Source: an uncultured Collinsella sp.
Lineage (GTDB): Bacteria; Actinomycetota; Coriobacteriia; Coriobacteriales; Coriobacteriaceae
Assembly (NCBI GenBank): GCA_900552995.1
Contig: USBX01000051.1
Span: forward strand, 1 to 6,593
Direction: 5' to 3'
Length of the DNA: 6,593 nucleotides
Of the stretch, positions 5,759-6,593 are shown piece after piece (the stretch's first letter is position 1; the number at the start of each line of letters is the position of its first letter). The position numbers were made by a program, and so were the translations under genes. The notes under the pieces were generated by a model, which did no database searches, had not been told where the DNA came from, and saw only the letters and a program-made list of their open reading frames with translations.

Positions 5759-5824
5759 GCTACCGGTAGTTGCGGTAGGGTTTGAGCAGATTCTAACTAG
5801 AAATGGTGGTCGCTACCGGTTGTT
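5759..5824. promoter_or_regulatory. Paired CTACCGGTAG-like dyads upstream of the XRE gene
   Basis: GCTACCGGTAGTT (5759-5771) recurs as GCTACCGGTTGTT (5812-5824), 53 bases apart, close to five helix turns. The core CTACCGGTAG (5760-5769) is a perfect palindrome; the second copy (5813-5822) differs by one base. A further GGTAG half-site lies at 5774-5778. The placement just upstream of an HTH regulator gene suggests autoregulation. In the remaining bases of 5694-5874 I see a TTGACA at 5722-5727 without a correctly spaced -10, the Shine-Dalgarno at 5863-5868, and nothing else. Confidence 0.5.
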
Positions 5825-5874
5825 CTCGGCATACTCGGCTCATTCGATTCGACCATCAAACGAAAGGAACCACC

Positions 5875-6557
5875 ATGGATCTTGCGATGGCACAGCGCCT
5901 CGTCGATCGCCGTAAAGCTGCCGGGCTTTCTCAGGAGGCGCTTGCTGCCCAGCTGGGCGTAAGCCGCCAGGCTGTTAGTAAATGGGAGCGCAGCGAGTCC
6001 TCACCCGATACCGATAACCTCATTGCGCTCGCCGCGCTGTATGACGTGTCGTTGGACGAGCTGTTATATGGGGAGGCGGCCAACGATGCCGACGACCTGA
6101 AGGACGGTAGCGCCGACACCGAGACGGCGGATGTGGCTGACGAGGCTGAAGATTCTGCCGAGCACGCCGATTGCGGCGACAAACCACTTGTCGATATTTC
6201 CCTCGCGCGCGGTATCCACGTCATTGATCCCAATAAAGGCGAGGAAGTCCATGTTGGCTGGAGCGGCATCCATGTGACCAACGAGCGCAAGGGCGAAGAG
6301 GTGCATGTGGGGCCGGACGGCGTGCATATCGATACGCTTGAGGACGATGGACATAGCGTACGCACCAATGACGACGGCACCGTCACCATCGACGGCGAGA
6401 CGTTTTCCAGCTGGAAGGAAGCACACGACAAGCTCGACCATCATGGCAAGCATTTCCACACCAAGGTCGGACGTGCATGGAACAAATTCCCCTTCCCCGC
6501 ACTTGTCACTCTCGCCTATCTGGTGCTCGGCATTGTCTACGGCACATGGGGCCTGGG
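5875..6557 (+). CDS. XRE-family HTH regulator with C-terminal membrane segment, 3' truncated
   Basis: A partial gene of 227 whole codons, cut by adapter at 6558. Residues 8-62 form an XRE/Cro-type helix-turn-helix (GLSQEALAAQLGVSRQAVSK at 17-36, then WERSESSPDTDNL), predicted to bind DNA. Residues 66-104 are a strongly acidic linker rich in Asp, Glu and Ala. Residues 121-156 are two 18-residue repeats beginning KGEEVHVG, inside a probable beta-rich region with recurring GIHV/GVHI. A His-rich stretch DHHGKHFHTK (188-197) precedes a hydrophobic segment from Phe207 to the cut (PALVTLAYLVLGIVYGTWG), probably the first of two membrane helices as in related HTH-membrane proteins. AAAGGA 6 bases before ATG 5875 supports the start. 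It is probably a membrane-attached regulator sensing an envelope or small-molecule signal, possibly controlling itself through the dyads at 5759-5824. The apparent ending CLLYTSPSPRD is translated adapter. Confidence 0.87.
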
Positions 6558-6593
6558 CTGTCTCTTATACACATCTCCGAGCCCACGAGACAC
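6558..6593 (+). other. Nextera P7-side library adapter (not genomic)
   Basis: Bases 6558-6576 are CTGTCTCTTATACACATCT, the reverse complement of the Tn5 mosaic end, and 6577-6591 (CCGAGCCCACGAGAC) are the read 2 side of the Nextera adapter; the last two bases would start the i7 index. The genomic insert ends at 6557. Confidence 0.98.

Noticed and set aside
5931..6459. Frames on the - strand opposite the XRE gene
   Set aside because: The + strand frame carries an unmistakable HTH, Shine-Dalgarno and membrane segment; the opposite frames are Ser/Ala-rich shadows.
31..6576. Tn5 mosaic ends as evidence of a natural composite transposon
   Set aside because: The mosaic ends are joined to Illumina index and primer sequences, so they come from library preparation; there is no transposase gene between them.

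Overview
The window is one assembled fragment, GC-rich with codons ending mostly in C or G. Gene content and protein style suggest a gut actinobacterium of the class Coriobacteriia, most like Collinsella. That placement is a judgement from protein resemblance, not a computed assignment. Both ends are Illumina Nextera library adapter (1-49 and 6558-6593), so the real genomic insert is 50-6557, and the two end genes are cut by the library or assembly rather than by biology.

Layout of the insert: (i) 50-364, the 3' end of an unrecognised, probably beta-rich protein, + strand; (ii) 444-1337, a LacX-type aldose 1-epimerase (mutarotase) family protein, + strand, followed by two hairpins, the second a good intrinsic terminator; (iii) 1591-2976, an M18 zinc aminopeptidase on the - strand, convergent with the epimerase and with its own terminator hairpin reaching into its stop codon; (iv) 3138-4223, a choloylglycine/linear amide C-N hydrolase family protein with an N-terminal membrane or signal segment, divergent from the aminopeptidase; (v) 4363-5442, a group III-type phosphofructokinase behind an inverted repeat and a possible extended -10 promoter; (vi) 5443-5874, a 432-base gap holding two large palindromic elements and a repeated CTACCGGTAG-like dyad; (vii) 5875-6557, the 5' part of an XRE-type regulator with an acidic linker, a short tandem repeat and a membrane segment.

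These look like independently transcribed housekeeping and accessory genes, not one operon: each is separated by terminators, divergent starts or structured gaps. The proteins cover sugar anomer interconversion, the committing step of glycolysis, terminal peptide trimming, hydrolysis of an unknown amide, and a membrane-linked regulator. The least explained part is 5437-5693: a nested inverted repeat of about 154 bases whose outer arm contains the phosphofructokinase stop codon, followed 29 bases later by a perfect 25-bp inverted repeat. I see no convincing new multi-gene system, RNA gene, CRISPR array or intact transposon.
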